Shown here one piece after another: positions 42,876 through 50,661 of a DNA stretch of 64,000 nt. The position numbers were made by a program, and so were the translations under genes. Below the pieces are notes generated by a model. It had not been told where the DNA came from. It saw nothing but the letters and a program-made list of their open reading frames with translations, and did no database searches. The stretch is from the NCBI RefSeq assembly GCF_014697625.1, contig NZ_JACJSG010000031.1, positions 1 through 64,000 on the forward strand. The letters are read 5' to 3'. Position 1 is the first letter of the stretch. Each line of letters starts with the position of its first letter. The stretch is from Anabaena azotica FACHB-119 (GTDB taxonomy: Bacteria; Cyanobacteriota; Cyanobacteriia; Cyanobacteriales; Nostocaceae).

Positions 42876-43388
42876 TCAAGTAAAGTTATCTGGGTCAAAT
42901 GAATCATTAAAATATTGAATTTCGTATCCGTCAATTACACTTAATCGAGCCTTGCATTTTATAACGATGTCGATATATTCGTGGTTGCCATCTAAATATC
43001 GAGAAAAGATGTAAGCTTCAACTGGCACACTAGCGTTAGTCGGGAAGTTAATTAATAAACGATTAATTACTCCCAACAATAATGATGTTGACGAGTTTGT
43101 AAGCTTACTCGTTAGGTCAGGTAATTCCGTTTTTTTTATATTTAGCTCACTGGCATTTTGAGAAGCGTTAGAACCCCAGATTGCTTGGAAATACGTTAGT
43201 CGGTCAAGGAAGGGATAAATATTGATTACACTCCCTGGAATTAGGGGAACCCCATTGACCAAAACTTGGCTAGAAATCGCAAGATTGTTAAATATGAATA
43301 CAATGCCAACACTAAAATCAGGCGTGTTAACATCAATGCCATTGACAACTGGATATCCAACACTAAAACTATAATTGTCGAATGTCAT
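42876..43388 (-). CDS. Hypothetical beta-rich protein
   Basis: 170 aa from the ATG at 43388, which overlaps the preceding stop (ATGA). Begins MTFDNYSFSVGYPVVNGIDV. Beta-rich with few charges. The segment TNSSTSLLLGVINRLLINFP and the end DGYEIQYFNDSFDPDNF echo the protein at 44500-44871 (TNSATSLLVALLEFG and GVDPDDYDIV), hinting at a shared fold. No family recognised. Confidence 0.62.
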   Translation of the reverse strand: MTFDNYSFSVGYPVVNGIDVNTPDFSVGIVFIFNNLAISSQVLVNGVPLIPGSVINIYPFLDRLTYFQAIWGSNASQNASELNIKKTELPDLTSKLTNSSTSLLLGVINRLLINFPTNASVPVEAYIFSRYLDGNHEYIDIVIKCKARLSVIDGYEIQYFNDSFDPDNFT

Positions 43389-44173
43389 TGCGTTCGGAGG
43401 CAAAGCCCCCCAGCAACATTATTAATAGTTGTCCAGGCTTGATTAGTGCCTGTTATGGGAATGCTTGTAAATCTGGGCAAGCCAAGAACGCAACCATATC
43501 CAATATCATTAGATGTTTGACATCCGATACCATTGTTAGAGATTGATTTCAAAATTATTCCCCGCGCCAAATCATTACCATCACCAGTGGGACTAGTTCC
43601 ACTAAGATTTGAGTCGTTTATATAGGTCGAAAAATCTGGGTTGCTGTAAGGATTTCTAGTGGTCGTTCTTAAACCGCTAGGATTATTTGATGTCCAAATA
43701 AATCCATAGGGATAAGAATTTAAATCCCATCGGCTGGGTCTGTTCTCTGGAAAGATTAATCCTAAAGGAGCGAATAGTGAGTTTTGAGTCACAATAACTT
43801 GCCTAACTTCTGGCTGGTTGTTAGACACGCTATTAAAAGAATTAAAAGTTATATTTATGCTATTTAAAAAAGTTGCATAACCAACTTCAGTACTCGCATC
43901 CGTCCCCGATGATGTTCCTGTATTCCAGGTACTAACTAGCTGCTGGAATATCCCTAATGTATTCGTAATACGAAGTCTTAAGAATATCGCTCCATAGGTT
44001 TTGCTGTTATCAAGAATTGTTCTATAGACTAATATCTGGTCTGTCCCGCTAGTGAAAATTTGAATGGGGGCATCAAATCCAGCGTTAGTGAATGCAGTTT
44101 GCAAAGCAGACACTAGGTTTGATTGTGTGATGGGGGCTGTTAAGCTTGTAATTGTCCTTGTGGAAATTGCCAT
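43385..44173 (-). CDS. Hypothetical beta-rich structural-like protein
   Basis: 262 aa from the ATG at 44173 (MAISTRTITSLTAPITQSNL); the frame extends to a TTG at 44275, so the start is uncertain. Rich in Thr, Ser, Asn and Ile, with NPSGLRTTTRNPYSNPDFST and LPRFTSIPITGTNQAWTTI, resembling tail or receptor-binding proteins. Its stop overlaps the next start. Its ATG abuts that of the divergent gene at 44174. No family recognised. Confidence 0.6.
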   Translation of the reverse strand: MAISTRTITSLTAPITQSNLVSALQTAFTNAGFDAPIQIFTSGTDQILVYRTILDNSKTYGAIFLRLRITNTLGIFQQLVSTWNTGTSSGTDASTEVGYATFLNSINITFNSFNSVSNNQPEVRQVIVTQNSLFAPLGLIFPENRPSRWDLNSYPYGFIWTSNNPSGLRTTTRNPYSNPDFSTYINDSNLSGTSPTGDGNDLARGIILKSISNNGIGCQTSNDIGYGCVLGLPRFTSIPITGTNQAWTTINNVAGGLCLRTQ

Positions 44174-44518
44174 ATGAATACCAATTATGATGACGCTAGA
44201 CTGGCACTTGATGCCCTCGGAATGGGCGGGCTGCAATGGAAAATCAGACAGCCCGTAACCGATGAAAACAGCCAAGCGATTTACAACGAAATAGATTACT
44301 TAATTAGAGAGCTTGAGAGAGTGAAAGAGCAGTTGCTGCCCTTTACGCTAAATCAATTACTGGCTAGTTATATTCAACAAGTCCTTGTTATCAAAGACGA
44401 TTTGTCTCCAAGCCAAGCTAGACAAATCGTCAACAATTTATTGACTAAAAACTTTCCAATCACTGACGAGAAAATTATCAGTGAATTGATATTAATGAAT
44501 CAAGCTACTATGTCGTAA
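44174..44518 (+). CDS. Small hypothetical protein, lone rightward gene in the operon
   Basis: 114 aa beginning MNTNYDDARLALDALGMGGL, helical with EIDYLIRELERVKEQLLPFT and KDDLSPSQARQIVNNLLTKN. The composition looks genuine. It is inserted between two leftward genes, sharing a zero-length gap at its start and overlapping 19 nt with the convergent gene at its end. There is no good ribosome site. Family not recognised. Confidence 0.5.
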   Translation: MNTNYDDARLALDALGMGGLQWKIRQPVTDENSQAIYNEIDYLIRELERVKEQLLPFTLNQLLASYIQQVLVIKDDLSPSQARQIVNNLLTKNFPITDEKIISELILMNQATMS

Positions 44519-44871
44519 TCATCCGGGTCTACTCCCGTGTCTTGCTTGATTTTTCTAACCTTGACATTAAAGGTTGTTACATCGTAGTAATTTCCGTTGG
44601 CAAAATCCGTCGTAGTAAACGGATCTATTGCGATGGTCATGTTTATCGCTGGATCAGCAGTCTGCGCTGCTGTCGTAAAGTTGCCTGCTCCAAACTCAAG
44701 CAATGCTACAAGCAGAGATGTGGCTGAATTAGTTGCCTTTGGAGTAGGCACGGAACTATTAGGTGGGCAATTCAGCCCGGTTGCCCCCAAATCTGCTTTT
44801 TTGATTATCCAGTCTGTCGCGGTCTGACTGGTATTCTGTCCGGCTAGGGCTGTTAAAGGTAGATTCGGCAT
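44500..44871 (-). CDS. Hypothetical protein, first gene of the structural-like operon
   Basis: 123 aa, ATG at 44871, beginning MPNLPLTALAGQNTSQTATD. Beta-rich, low charge, with NSATSLLVALLEFGAGNFTT and VTTFNVKVRKIKQDTGVDPD. It could be a small capsid or decoration protein on composition alone; no family match. The operon promoter probably lies in 44872-45066. Confidence 0.6.
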   Translation of the reverse strand: MPNLPLTALAGQNTSQTATDWIIKKADLGATGLNCPPNSSVPTPKATNSATSLLVALLEFGAGNFTTAAQTADPAINMTIAIDPFTTTDFANGNYYDVTTFNVKVRKIKQDTGVDPDDYDIVA

Positions 44872-45066
44872 CGATTAATTATTAATAATGTTAATAATCT
44901 AGTTTTAAGTGGTTACTGCAAATCTGTAAATCTTCCACTTTTATCGTAGAAGTAGCATATTCACTGATGTGCTACGACCGTTGCTGGTACTACGATTGAG
45001 CAAATATTTGTTAATACTAAATATTTACGTTATTCCAGTTTTATACATTTATTTGGTTAAAGTTGA

Positions 45067-45645
45067 ATGCCCAAAAATAAAAGAAGAGGACAAGCGGCGA
45101 TTATATCGGATGAGCAATTTATAAAAATTCGCAGGCAGGTCAAAACTGAAAAGTACAAACTACTTTTTGACCTCGGGTGGTACACAGGGGAGCGTTGGGG
45201 GGCGCTCATTCAATTAAAGGTTTCCGATGTTTATGAAAACGGTAAGCCCAAAAACATCATTATCTTTCCTGCTATTATCCGCAAACATCGGCCCGATGGG
45301 ACGGCCGACACTTTAGAAATCGCAGTGCATGAAAATTTGGCTGAATCGCTTTCAAGATTCCAGCCGGGAAATTCAATTTGGTTATTCCCATCTCGATGTG
45401 GCACTAAAGCCATTAGCTGGCGAAATGCTTACGACATTCTCAAAAGAGCAACGGAGGCTGCGGGGCTGGGGACTAAGGGGATATCGTGTCACACTATGCG
45501 CCGCAGTTTTGTGAATCGTCTGCGAAAAAACGGCGTTGACAGGGCCGTGATACGGAAAATCACGGGACATCGTGACAATAAGGGGCTAGACCCTTACATT
45601 GAGGCGGATATAGATGAAGTGAAAGCGGCGATCGCTACACTTTGA
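45067..45645 (+). CDS. Tyrosine recombinase (short, catalytic domain only)
   Basis: 192 aa. Catalytic residues are present: Arg43 in YTGERWGALIQLK, HTMR (His142, Arg145), His168 in TGHRDNKG and Tyr177 in DPYIEAD. The usual N-terminal core-binding (SAM-like) domain is missing or reduced to about 15 residues, so it is shorter than typical phage integrases of 300-400 aa. It is a candidate integrase of the island or a resolvase of a plasmid-like form. It lies divergent from the structural-like operon. No tRNA gene or attachment site is evident nearby. Confidence 0.85.
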   Translation: MPKNKRRGQAAIISDEQFIKIRRQVKTEKYKLLFDLGWYTGERWGALIQLKVSDVYENGKPKNIIIFPAIIRKHRPDGTADTLEIAVHENLAESLSRFQPGNSIWLFPSRCGTKAISWRNAYDILKRATEAAGLGTKGISCHTMRRSFVNRLRKNGVDRAVIRKITGHRDNKGLDPYIEADIDEVKAAIATL

Positions 45646-45690
45646 AATTGGGCGATCGCCAACTTTTAACCTACACCACCCCACACCACC

Positions 45691-45867
45691 ATGAACACAA
45701 GCAGCGAAGAAATACTATATTTAAGAATTCAAGTGTTTAACCAAGAATTTCAAGCTGGAGACTATGACCATCCGGTAGACCTAGCTAGGGAACTTGAGCA
45801 TTTGGCTAACCTTGCATGGGATGAGGTTGACGCTATGTATCCACCAAGCATTAAAATTGAGCCATGA
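45691..45867 (+). CDS. Small acidic hypothetical protein
   Basis: 58 aa beginning MNTSSEEILYLRIQVFNQEF, helical and acidic (LARELEHLANLAWDEVDAMY). It follows the recombinase by 45 nt in the same direction and ends just before a terminator hairpin, so it may be co-transcribed and could be an accessory factor; that is inference. Family not recognised. Confidence 0.5.
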   Translation: MNTSSEEILYLRIQVFNQEFQAGDYDHPVDLARELEHLANLAWDEVDAMYPPSIKIEP

Positions 45868-45879
45868 TTTTGATAGGTA

Positions 45880-45912
45880 GCGATCGCCACATTCCTGGGC
45901 GATCGCATTTTT
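45880..45912 (+). terminator. Terminator formed by paired HIP1 octamers
   Basis: GCGATCGCC (45880-45888) pairs with GGCGATCGC (45898-45906) and is followed by ATTTTT. It closes the recombinase gene pair. Confidence 0.75.
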
Positions 45913-46234
45913 GATGTATACTGCTTGCTGATAATACTCAGTAAAACAAGAACGCATTGCAGCTAGCGAGTAGTAGTGCAATGCGTTTTTTCTACTTATT
46001 GAATCTTACTCTCAATAATATTTTTAGCCGCATGGATGCAAAATAAAATATTCTACGAAAAATCAATAGTTTCAATCCTCCGCACAGGCCCCCAGGAAGC
46101 TGCGCCGCGGTCTAAAATGTTATTGAGAATGCTTGAGAATAGAGGTAAGAAGAAAGGGGAAAGGGGAATGGGTATAAGGGTGTAGGGAACTGTTGACTAA
46201 TGACTAATGACTAATAACTGATAACTGATACCGA
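45913..46234. other. Spacer, no gene seen
   Basis: 322 nt containing short tandem repeats near 46190-46228 (GACTAAT and GATAACT units) and a GC-rich patch (CAGGCCCCCAGGAAGCTGCG, near 46086). A run GTTGATTCG-like weak motifs only; no gene, operator or attachment site was recognised. Confidence 0.45.
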
Positions 46235-46924
46235 CTACCGCCAAGAGCGGATGAGTTTTTCTATCACAGCCGGGGGTGAACCCTCGGCGATCGCACTCCT
46301 CACTTTCTCCACCCTCCCAATTGCGATCGCACTTTTCACATTCCCCCCTGGTATGTGTCGATGATGCAGTTTACGCCCCTCCATCCAAATGTATCGGTAA
46401 TATATATGTTCTTTCCCGCACCTAACTACGCGGTACTCTTCCAGCCAGTGACAGTGTTCTGGAGCAGATTGTTGAGTGCTACTTGAGGGTTGCTCCAGAA
46501 CAGTAGAATAAGGGTTCCAGACATTGGCGGGTTGCTCCAGAACAGTTGTTATATTTTCTGTTATGTTTTCTGGTTGTGTATCCGTTTTATCAGAACGTTC
46601 AAATTGTTTATCCCATTGCCGACAATGTATTTTGGTTCCATCGATGTCAGCTTGGAATGTGTAAGGTTTGGGTGCGCCGTCACGAATGGCTACCAGGGTA
46701 TACAACAATCCACCATTAATTTTGGTTTTGAAGCGATCGCCAATTTTTAGGGACTGGGGATTGGGGACTGGGGATTGGGGACTGGGGATTGGGGACTGGG
46801 GACTGGGGACTGGGGACTGGGGACTGGGGACTGGGGGAGATGAGGGAGTAGGGGGAGATGAGGGAGTAGGGGGAGATGGGGGAGATGAGGTAGACAACAA
46901 ATCAAACAATGTCAACTGTTTCAT
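46235..46924 (-). CDS. Hypothetical protein with a repeat-derived Pro/Ser linker
   Basis: 229 aa. The N-terminus MKQLTLFDLL is followed by about 45 residues of PSSPPTP and PSPQSPV repeats (residues 13-58), encoded by GGGGACT/GGGGATT-type tandem DNA repeats identical to those in spacers. The rest is ordinary: LKIGDRFKTKINGGLLYTLV and, at the end, YRVVRCGKEHIYYRYIWMEG, probably a small DNA- or RNA-associated domain. ATGA overlap with the gene upstream. No family recognised. Confidence 0.65.
   Translation of the reverse strand: MKQLTLFDLLSTSSPPSPPTPSSPPTPSSPPVPSPQSPVPSPQSPIPSPQSPVPNPQSLKIGDRFKTKINGGLLYTLVAIRDGAPKPYTFQADIDGTKIHCRQWDKQFERSDKTDTQPENITENITTVLEQPANVWNPYSTVLEQPSSSTQQSAPEHCHWLEEYRVVRCGKEHIYYRYIWMEGRKLHHRHIPGGNVKSAIAIGRVEKVRSAIAEGSPPAVIEKLIRSWR
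46748..46893. repeat. GGGGACT/GGGAGATGAGG tandem repeats inside a coding sequence
   Basis: About ten GGGGACTG or GGGGATTG units followed by GGGAGATGAGGGAGTAGG units, open in the leftward frame as Pro/Ser codons. The same motifs occur non-coding at 11178-11418 and 33485-33510. Confidence 0.85.
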
Positions 46925-47841
46925 ATCACCTCCGCCAGTGGACGCAATTCGTAATGTGGATCATGTGGTCGTCGGTTCGTGATTGGAACACGACAATGAA
47001 TTTGACCATTCATTGTAGGTAGGTGATTAAAATCGCGCTCATCGTGACAGACCAAACCTTTTTGGCAGGCAGTGATAAATTTTTCTCGTAGTTCCTCAGT
47101 TGATTGGGGTGGTTTTGTCCGTTGCTCCCCCTTGATTTGTTTGATGATGCTCATCAAGTAACTGCACGGCTTTTTAATGTCTCCCGCTTTTGGATACCTA
47201 GAAAGCGCAAGGCGTAAAATTTCCGGCTCCACTTCAGTCGCCAGTTTTCCTAATTGCGGTGTTAGCTGACCGGTTGTCTCCCTAATCTCATTGAGCAGTT
47301 GTTGATGTTCTTGTTCTGGTGATTCGGGTGGCTCCGGTGACTCTGAACTGATCTGATTTAACTGATGATCATGATCACTGATCTGATCTGAATCTGAGGA
47401 GCCGTCAGCAGTTACAGGCACGACGGATTCATCAACATCACTCCACAAGTTGGTTAGTTTTTGCCAATTTAAGCGGAGGAGCTTAATGTGATTGTCGCCC
47501 CTGATTTCCTCCGGCTGGTGGATGAGGCTGTCGCGCAGCTTGCAAAATTTTTCTCGGATAACATAACCAAGCTGCTCAAGCTTGGAGATGATGCCCTTGA
47601 TTTTCCACGGGGTAAATGTCCGGCCTGCTGCTGCTTCCCAATCGTCGTTACTGGGTAACATCCAATTTTGGTTTTGGTTATCTTGATAGCCGTAGCCAGT
47701 AGAGTCCCACAATCGCAATTGTTCGAGAATGAGCGCTGCCGCAATTGCGTCCCCAATGCAGTGTGATGCGAGTATTTCCGCTACATGAGGCCTGAAAGTT
47801 AAGCCATTAGGTGAGTTTATAAATAGATTGTTTTCTGTCAT
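46921..47841 (-). CDS. Probable replication protein (winged-helix, DnaD-like layout)
   Basis: 306 aa from the ATG at 47841 (MTENNLFINSPNGLTFRPHV), preferred over an upstream start. An N-terminal winged-helix region includes GRTFTPWKIKGIISKLEQLG and YVIREKFC. A linker rich in Ser, Glu and Pro (about 155-185) leads to a C-terminal helical part (LATEVEPEILRLALSRYPKA). This order resembles phage or plasmid replication initiators and helicase loaders, but no specific family is assured. It heads a short operon with the gene at 46235. Confidence 0.55.
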   Translation of the reverse strand: MTENNLFINSPNGLTFRPHVAEILASHCIGDAIAAALILEQLRLWDSTGYGYQDNQNQNWMLPSNDDWEAAAGRTFTPWKIKGIISKLEQLGYVIREKFCKLRDSLIHQPEEIRGDNHIKLLRLNWQKLTNLWSDVDESVVPVTADGSSDSDQISDHDHQLNQISSESPEPPESPEQEHQQLLNEIRETTGQLTPQLGKLATEVEPEILRLALSRYPKAGDIKKPCSYLMSIIKQIKGEQRTKPPQSTEELREKFITACQKGLVCHDERDFNHLPTMNGQIHCRVPITNRRPHDPHYELRPLAEVI

Positions 47842-47915
47842 AATCCGAAAAATAGATGCCACCACCCCGTCTTGGGGTGGCTTTTAATTCGTGATTGGTT
47901 GTTAACTGTCAGATG

Positions 47916-48158
47916 TCAGTTGTTATTCGCCGAACGAGACATCCTGATATTCCATGCGGCTTTTTCCAAGATGTAATGTATTGACGGGTTAGCCTTTACT
48001 AGTTCTGGTAGTTCTGCAATGAATTTGGTGGTTAATCCCAGTGCTTCAGTTGTGGTTAGATCAGGGTCAATTGTTCTAAGAAAATCCGCAAATTTTGTAA
48101 GTTCCCGTCCGGCTGCTACAGCCAGTGATATTTCTAAGTTTTGCTGTTCGTTATTCAT
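47916..48158 (-). CDS. Small hypothetical protein
   Basis: 80 aa, helical: MNNEQQNLEISLAVAAGREL, FADFLRTIDPDLTTTEALGL, FIAELPELVKANPSIHYILE. No membrane segment. It is part of the leftward early-like gene group. CAGTTGTCAGTT repeats lie directly upstream. Family not recognised. Confidence 0.6.
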   Translation of the reverse strand: MNNEQQNLEISLAVAAGRELTKFADFLRTIDPDLTTTEALGLTTKFIAELPELVKANPSIHYILEKAAWNIRMSRSANNN

Positions 48159-48207
48159 AGTTAGTTGTCAGTTGTCAGTTGCAGTCGTTGATTAATTTTG
48201 TTGCCAG

Positions 48208-48456
48208 TCATTTAAAACTATCCGGGTCAAAAATCTCCCCAAGCTTTCTAAACACGCCGCATCGTTCACGCTGTTCAAAAATTATGAAAGTCCCCGGTTT
48301 TCTGGTCAGCGATCGCTCTAAATTTTCTAGAACCAAAAACTCAAAATTGTGTTTGAGCATAGCTTCTCGCAAATTCTTGTCTGTGACCTCATCTGCGGTT
48401 TGGACTGCCAAGACTTGCCATGTCTTCTTTTGAAAAATTACGGTGTTATTAGTCAT
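48208..48456 (-). CDS. Small hypothetical protein
   Basis: 82 aa beginning MTNNTVIFQKKTWQVLAVQT, mixed alpha/beta with HNFEFLVLENLERSLTRKPG and FIIFEQRERCGVFRKLG. No catalytic motif seen. Flanked by ATTAGTCATTAGTC repeats upstream. Family not recognised. Confidence 0.6.
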   Translation of the reverse strand: MTNNTVIFQKKTWQVLAVQTADEVTDKNLREAMLKHNFEFLVLENLERSLTRKPGTFIIFEQRERCGVFRKLGEIFDPDSFK

Positions 48457-48476
48457 TAGTCATTAGTCATGGGTTA

Positions 48477-48830
48477 TTAACGTCGGCGATCGCGCTCCAA
48501 ATCCCAGATGACTTTCTCAATACACCACCGGTCTGATTTGCTAGGATTTTTCCTTTGGCAATCTGTGACCAATCGTTCGGCGGTGGCGACATCGAACTGT
48601 ACCCTTATTAACAGCTGATGCCATAACCCGGCGTAACCAGGATTGGTAATAGCCGCTTTGGCTGCTTTGGAGTGGAAGCTGTCCTGGTGCGATCGCTGAA
48701 ATTTGCGACGTAAGTTTTGACGATTTCTGGGTTTAGGGTTGTGCTTTTGGTGTGCCTTGACAACCTGTGCGGCAAGTGACAAGGCCACTAACATTAGACC
48801 TAACCAGATAAGCAAGACTATGATGTGCAT
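48477..48830 (-). CDS. Small hypothetical protein with N-terminal membrane helix
   Basis: 117 aa. The N-terminus MHIIVLLIWLGLMLVALSLA is a membrane helix or signal anchor, followed by a very basic stretch (KPRNRQNLRRKFQRSHQD) and a soluble helical part (FDVATAERLVTDCQRKNPSK). An overlapping frame (48733-48942) has a possible protein-like start (MSSDANYEVTIKLEMRGFPD) but a poor end and is not called. Function unknown. Confidence 0.55.
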   Translation of the reverse strand: MHIIVLLIWLGLMLVALSLAAQVVKAHQKHNPKPRNRQNLRRKFQRSHQDSFHSKAAKAAITNPGYAGLWHQLLIRVQFDVATAERLVTDCQRKNPSKSDRWCIEKVIWDLERDRRR

Positions 48831-48938
48831 ATAAGTTGGTAGAGCAACTTATCCACCATGCGGGGTATCTCCTGATAGAGACATCGGGAAAACCTCGCAT
48901 TTCAAGCTTTATAGTCACTTCATAATTTGCATCACTAC

Positions 48939-49154
48939 TCAATTACAGTCGTTGATAAGCTTACGAGCAAATTTAATATTGAGGTTGCTTCCCAGATGAG
49001 CCATTGTCAGCAACTCTATACCTGGGTGTCTCTTGAGTTCGCCGTGCTTTCTCATGTCGCTGGTAAATGATATTACCGCCATATCGATATTCCCCTCGTT
49101 TAGATAGTACAAGGCACGGGATTTTGCCCAAGCTAAATGCTCTTCTCTGTTCAT
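48939..49154 (-). CDS. Small phage-type hypothetical protein
   Basis: 71 aa beginning MNREEHLAWAKSRALYYLNE, then MAVISFTSDMRKHGELKRHP and GIELLTMAHLG. This pattern (MNREEHLxWxKxRALxYxxxG, SDxxKHxET) is familiar from small proteins of tailed phages and mobile elements, of unknown role. Full length. It supports a phage-related origin for the island. Confidence 0.7.
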   Translation of the reverse strand: MNREEHLAWAKSRALYYLNEGNIDMAVISFTSDMRKHGELKRHPGIELLTMAHLGSNLNIKFARKLINDCN

Positions 49155-49286
49155 AGTCAGTTATCAGTTAACAGTTGACAGTTATCAGAAGCGATCGCAC
49201 CAATGTAGTGCCAAGCGCTCATTAGTCAGTTATCAGTTTCAGTGGCGATCGCAAAAAACCGCCCTCACCCATACAGGCAGGACGGT

Positions 49287-49478
49287 TTACTCTGGTTCTT
49301 CAGTTTCTGTTTCTGTTTTCTCTATGAACCCCTGGATTTTTTGCTCTACCAAATCGCAGGCTTTCATGAAATCAGTTTCGTTCTCTTCAGCCTCATCAAG
49401 TCTTGTTTTTAGCCGTTGCTTGTGTGCGCGTACATAAGATAAATGTGCATCCCTAATCATGCGAACGGCTTCTAACAC
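49287..49478 (-). CDS. Small helical protein coupled to the RHH gene
   Basis: 63 aa if started at the GTG at 49476-49478, which overlaps the stop of the gene upstream; an ATG at 49458-49460 is an alternative. Contains VRMIRDAHLSYVRAHKQRLK and DFMKACDLVEQKIQGFIEKT, a helical, charged protein with an acidic end. The same frame is open to 49697, but its first part is out of frame with the convincing RHH gene and looks like a shadow. Function unknown. Confidence 0.5.
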   Translation of the reverse strand: MLEAVRMIRDAHLSYVRAHKQRLKTRLDEAEENETDFMKACDLVEQKIQGFIEKTETETEEPE

Positions 49479-49678
49479 TTTTCCAGGATCGAAATCTCCT
49501 CCTCCGATAAGGGATTCGACTCTACTAAGTAAATTTTCTCCTGAGCTATGGCTGCTATCAAGTCCGCCCTGCTCATACCCATCTGCTTGGCCTTGTGGTT
49601 GAAGTTCTGCCAGTCGCTCTCGCTGATAAACAGGCTGACGTTCTTCGCGTCCTCCGCTAGTTTCTTTGGTCTTCCCAT
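49472..49678 (-). CDS. Ribbon-helix-helix DNA-binding protein
   Basis: 68 aa beginning MGRPKKLAEDAKNVSLFISE, then SDWQNFNHKAKQMGMSRADL and IAAIAQEKIYL. The GRPKK start, a beta strand (VSLFIS) and two helices fit the RHH/CopG fold of small repressors. CATATAGAAAA repeats just upstream are its likely operators. It probably controls the leftward genes and perhaps the rightward transcript from 49745. Its start has only a weak, very close GGAG. Confidence 0.68.
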   Translation of the reverse strand: MGRPKKLAEDAKNVSLFISESDWQNFNHKAKQMGMSRADLIAAIAQEKIYLVESNPLSEEEISILEKC

Positions 49679-49712
49679 CTCCGATCATTTTGTTCACGTC
49701 AACCCCATTTTA

Positions 49713-49798
49713 CATATAGAAAATCAATTTCTCATATAGAAAACTTGACAAGAGGTTTTCTATATGATTAACATAACATTAGTTTTTCACATAGAAAA
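49713..49798. promoter_or_regulatory. Operator cluster: four CAYATAGAAAA sites around a promoter
   Basis: CATATAGAAAA occurs at 49713-49723 and 49733-49743 (20 nt apart), inverted at 49757-49766 (TTTTCTATATG, one base shorter at the end), and CACATAGAAAA at 49788-49798. A TTGACA hexamer lies at 49745-49750 between them. The spacing and position between divergent transcripts suit a dimeric repressor such as the RHH protein encoded next to it. Confidence 0.7.
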
Positions 49799-49869
49799 CT
49801 ATTTTTTACCTCCCCCCTAACTCAACGGTGGGCAATGCCCACCCTACTTAAACCTCAACAGGGAAAAAC

Positions 49870-50215
49870 TAACGCTGTAGCCAGAAAGTCGATGAAGGGC
49901 AGTTCGGCTACCAATCAGTCCCAGTGCTGAGGATGAGTTGAAAGTTGACAGATGAGGGAAGTTGTCTAAATTTAGTCGCGGGCTGATAAAAGCTGGTGAC
50001 TGTAATCTGTAGTACGCGCGTATTCCTAACAGACCTTAGTAGGGCATCCACAAACCGCCAAAGGCAAAAGTGCCGACGTGGTGACGCGGGGCATTGTGGT
50101 TATAAGACCTGGGTGAAAATCCCTTTGGGGCTGGCGTGTAGGTAATGGCTCACGCACAGATTACAGCATGAAGTAGCACTTCACCGTGTGATAGTGCAAT
50201 GGATAGCAGTTTTTT
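49870..50215 (+). ncRNA. Putative structured non-coding RNA
   Basis: No gene, but many pairings: GTAGCC/GGCTAC (49877-49882, 49906-49911); an 11-bp perfect long-range stem CTGTAATCTGT/ACAGATTACAG (50000-50010 with 50156-50166); inside it CCACAA/TTGTGG (50048-50053, 50094-50099), GGCA/TGCC with an AAAG loop (50063-50074), and GCGTG/CACGC (50134-50138, 50151-50155). It follows the promoter-like TTGACA at 49745. I cannot match it to a known class. Confidence 0.55.
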
Positions 50216-50260
50216 ATACAAACGCGCAAAACTCGGCGACCGGTCGCACCTTTATTAACC

Positions 50261-50611
50261 ATGAAACCCAAATATGTAACCAAAAAGAAACGGATCAGGG
50301 AATTAGAAAAACAAGTCGCCGAACTGCAACAGCAGATACTCAGGCTGACGGAGCTACTAGACTCTAATCTGACAACGATTTACGCCAACCGCCCCCGGCT
50401 GGCGCGGGCAATGGCGCGAGAATTTAGGGAATTTAAGCGTATTCATCAATCAGAGAATCCCCCACAAGAAACCAAAAAAACGCCCCGGTGCAAAGTGAGA
50501 AATTTACCACTAGCACCCCGTGCCGACTTGGTAACTGCCAGGGATAGTAATGGGCAACTCATCGCTACACCCAAAGCCCATCAAGTTTCGCAGTTTAGTA
50601 AAGGAGAGTAA
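50261..50611 (+). CDS. Basic coiled-coil hypothetical protein
   Basis: 116 aa. The N-terminal half is a coiled coil (KKRIRELEKQVAELQQQILR), the remainder basic (NRPRLARAMAREFREFKRIH, KKTPRCKVRNLPLAPRADLV). It could bind nucleic acid as a dimer. It is the first gene after the structured RNA region. No ribosome site is obvious. Family not recognised. Confidence 0.55.
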   Translation: MKPKYVTKKKRIRELEKQVAELQQQILRLTELLDSNLTTIYANRPRLARAMAREFREFKRIHQSENPPQETKKTPRCKVRNLPLAPRADLVTARDSNGQLIATPKAHQVSQFSKGE

Positions 50612-50661
50612 CAGACGAAAATCAGTCAATCGTCAATCTATGCACTTGAATTGTGGTTATT

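Noticed and set aside
44872..45066. Attachment site next to the tyrosine recombinase
   Set aside because: No repeated core was found between this spacer and the edges of the island at about 36.5 and 55.3 kb.
48733..48942. 69-aa frame overlapping the gene at 48477-48830
   Set aside because: Overlaps nearly 100 nt with a better frame and its C-terminal half is not protein-like.
49287..49697. A single 136-aa gene across the RHH region
   Set aside because: The RHH frame (MGRPKKLAEDAKNVSLFISE) is far more protein-like over 49472-49678; only the last part of the longer frame is plausible.
49870..50215. Group II intron
   Set aside because: No domain V signature and no reverse transcriptase or maturase gene.
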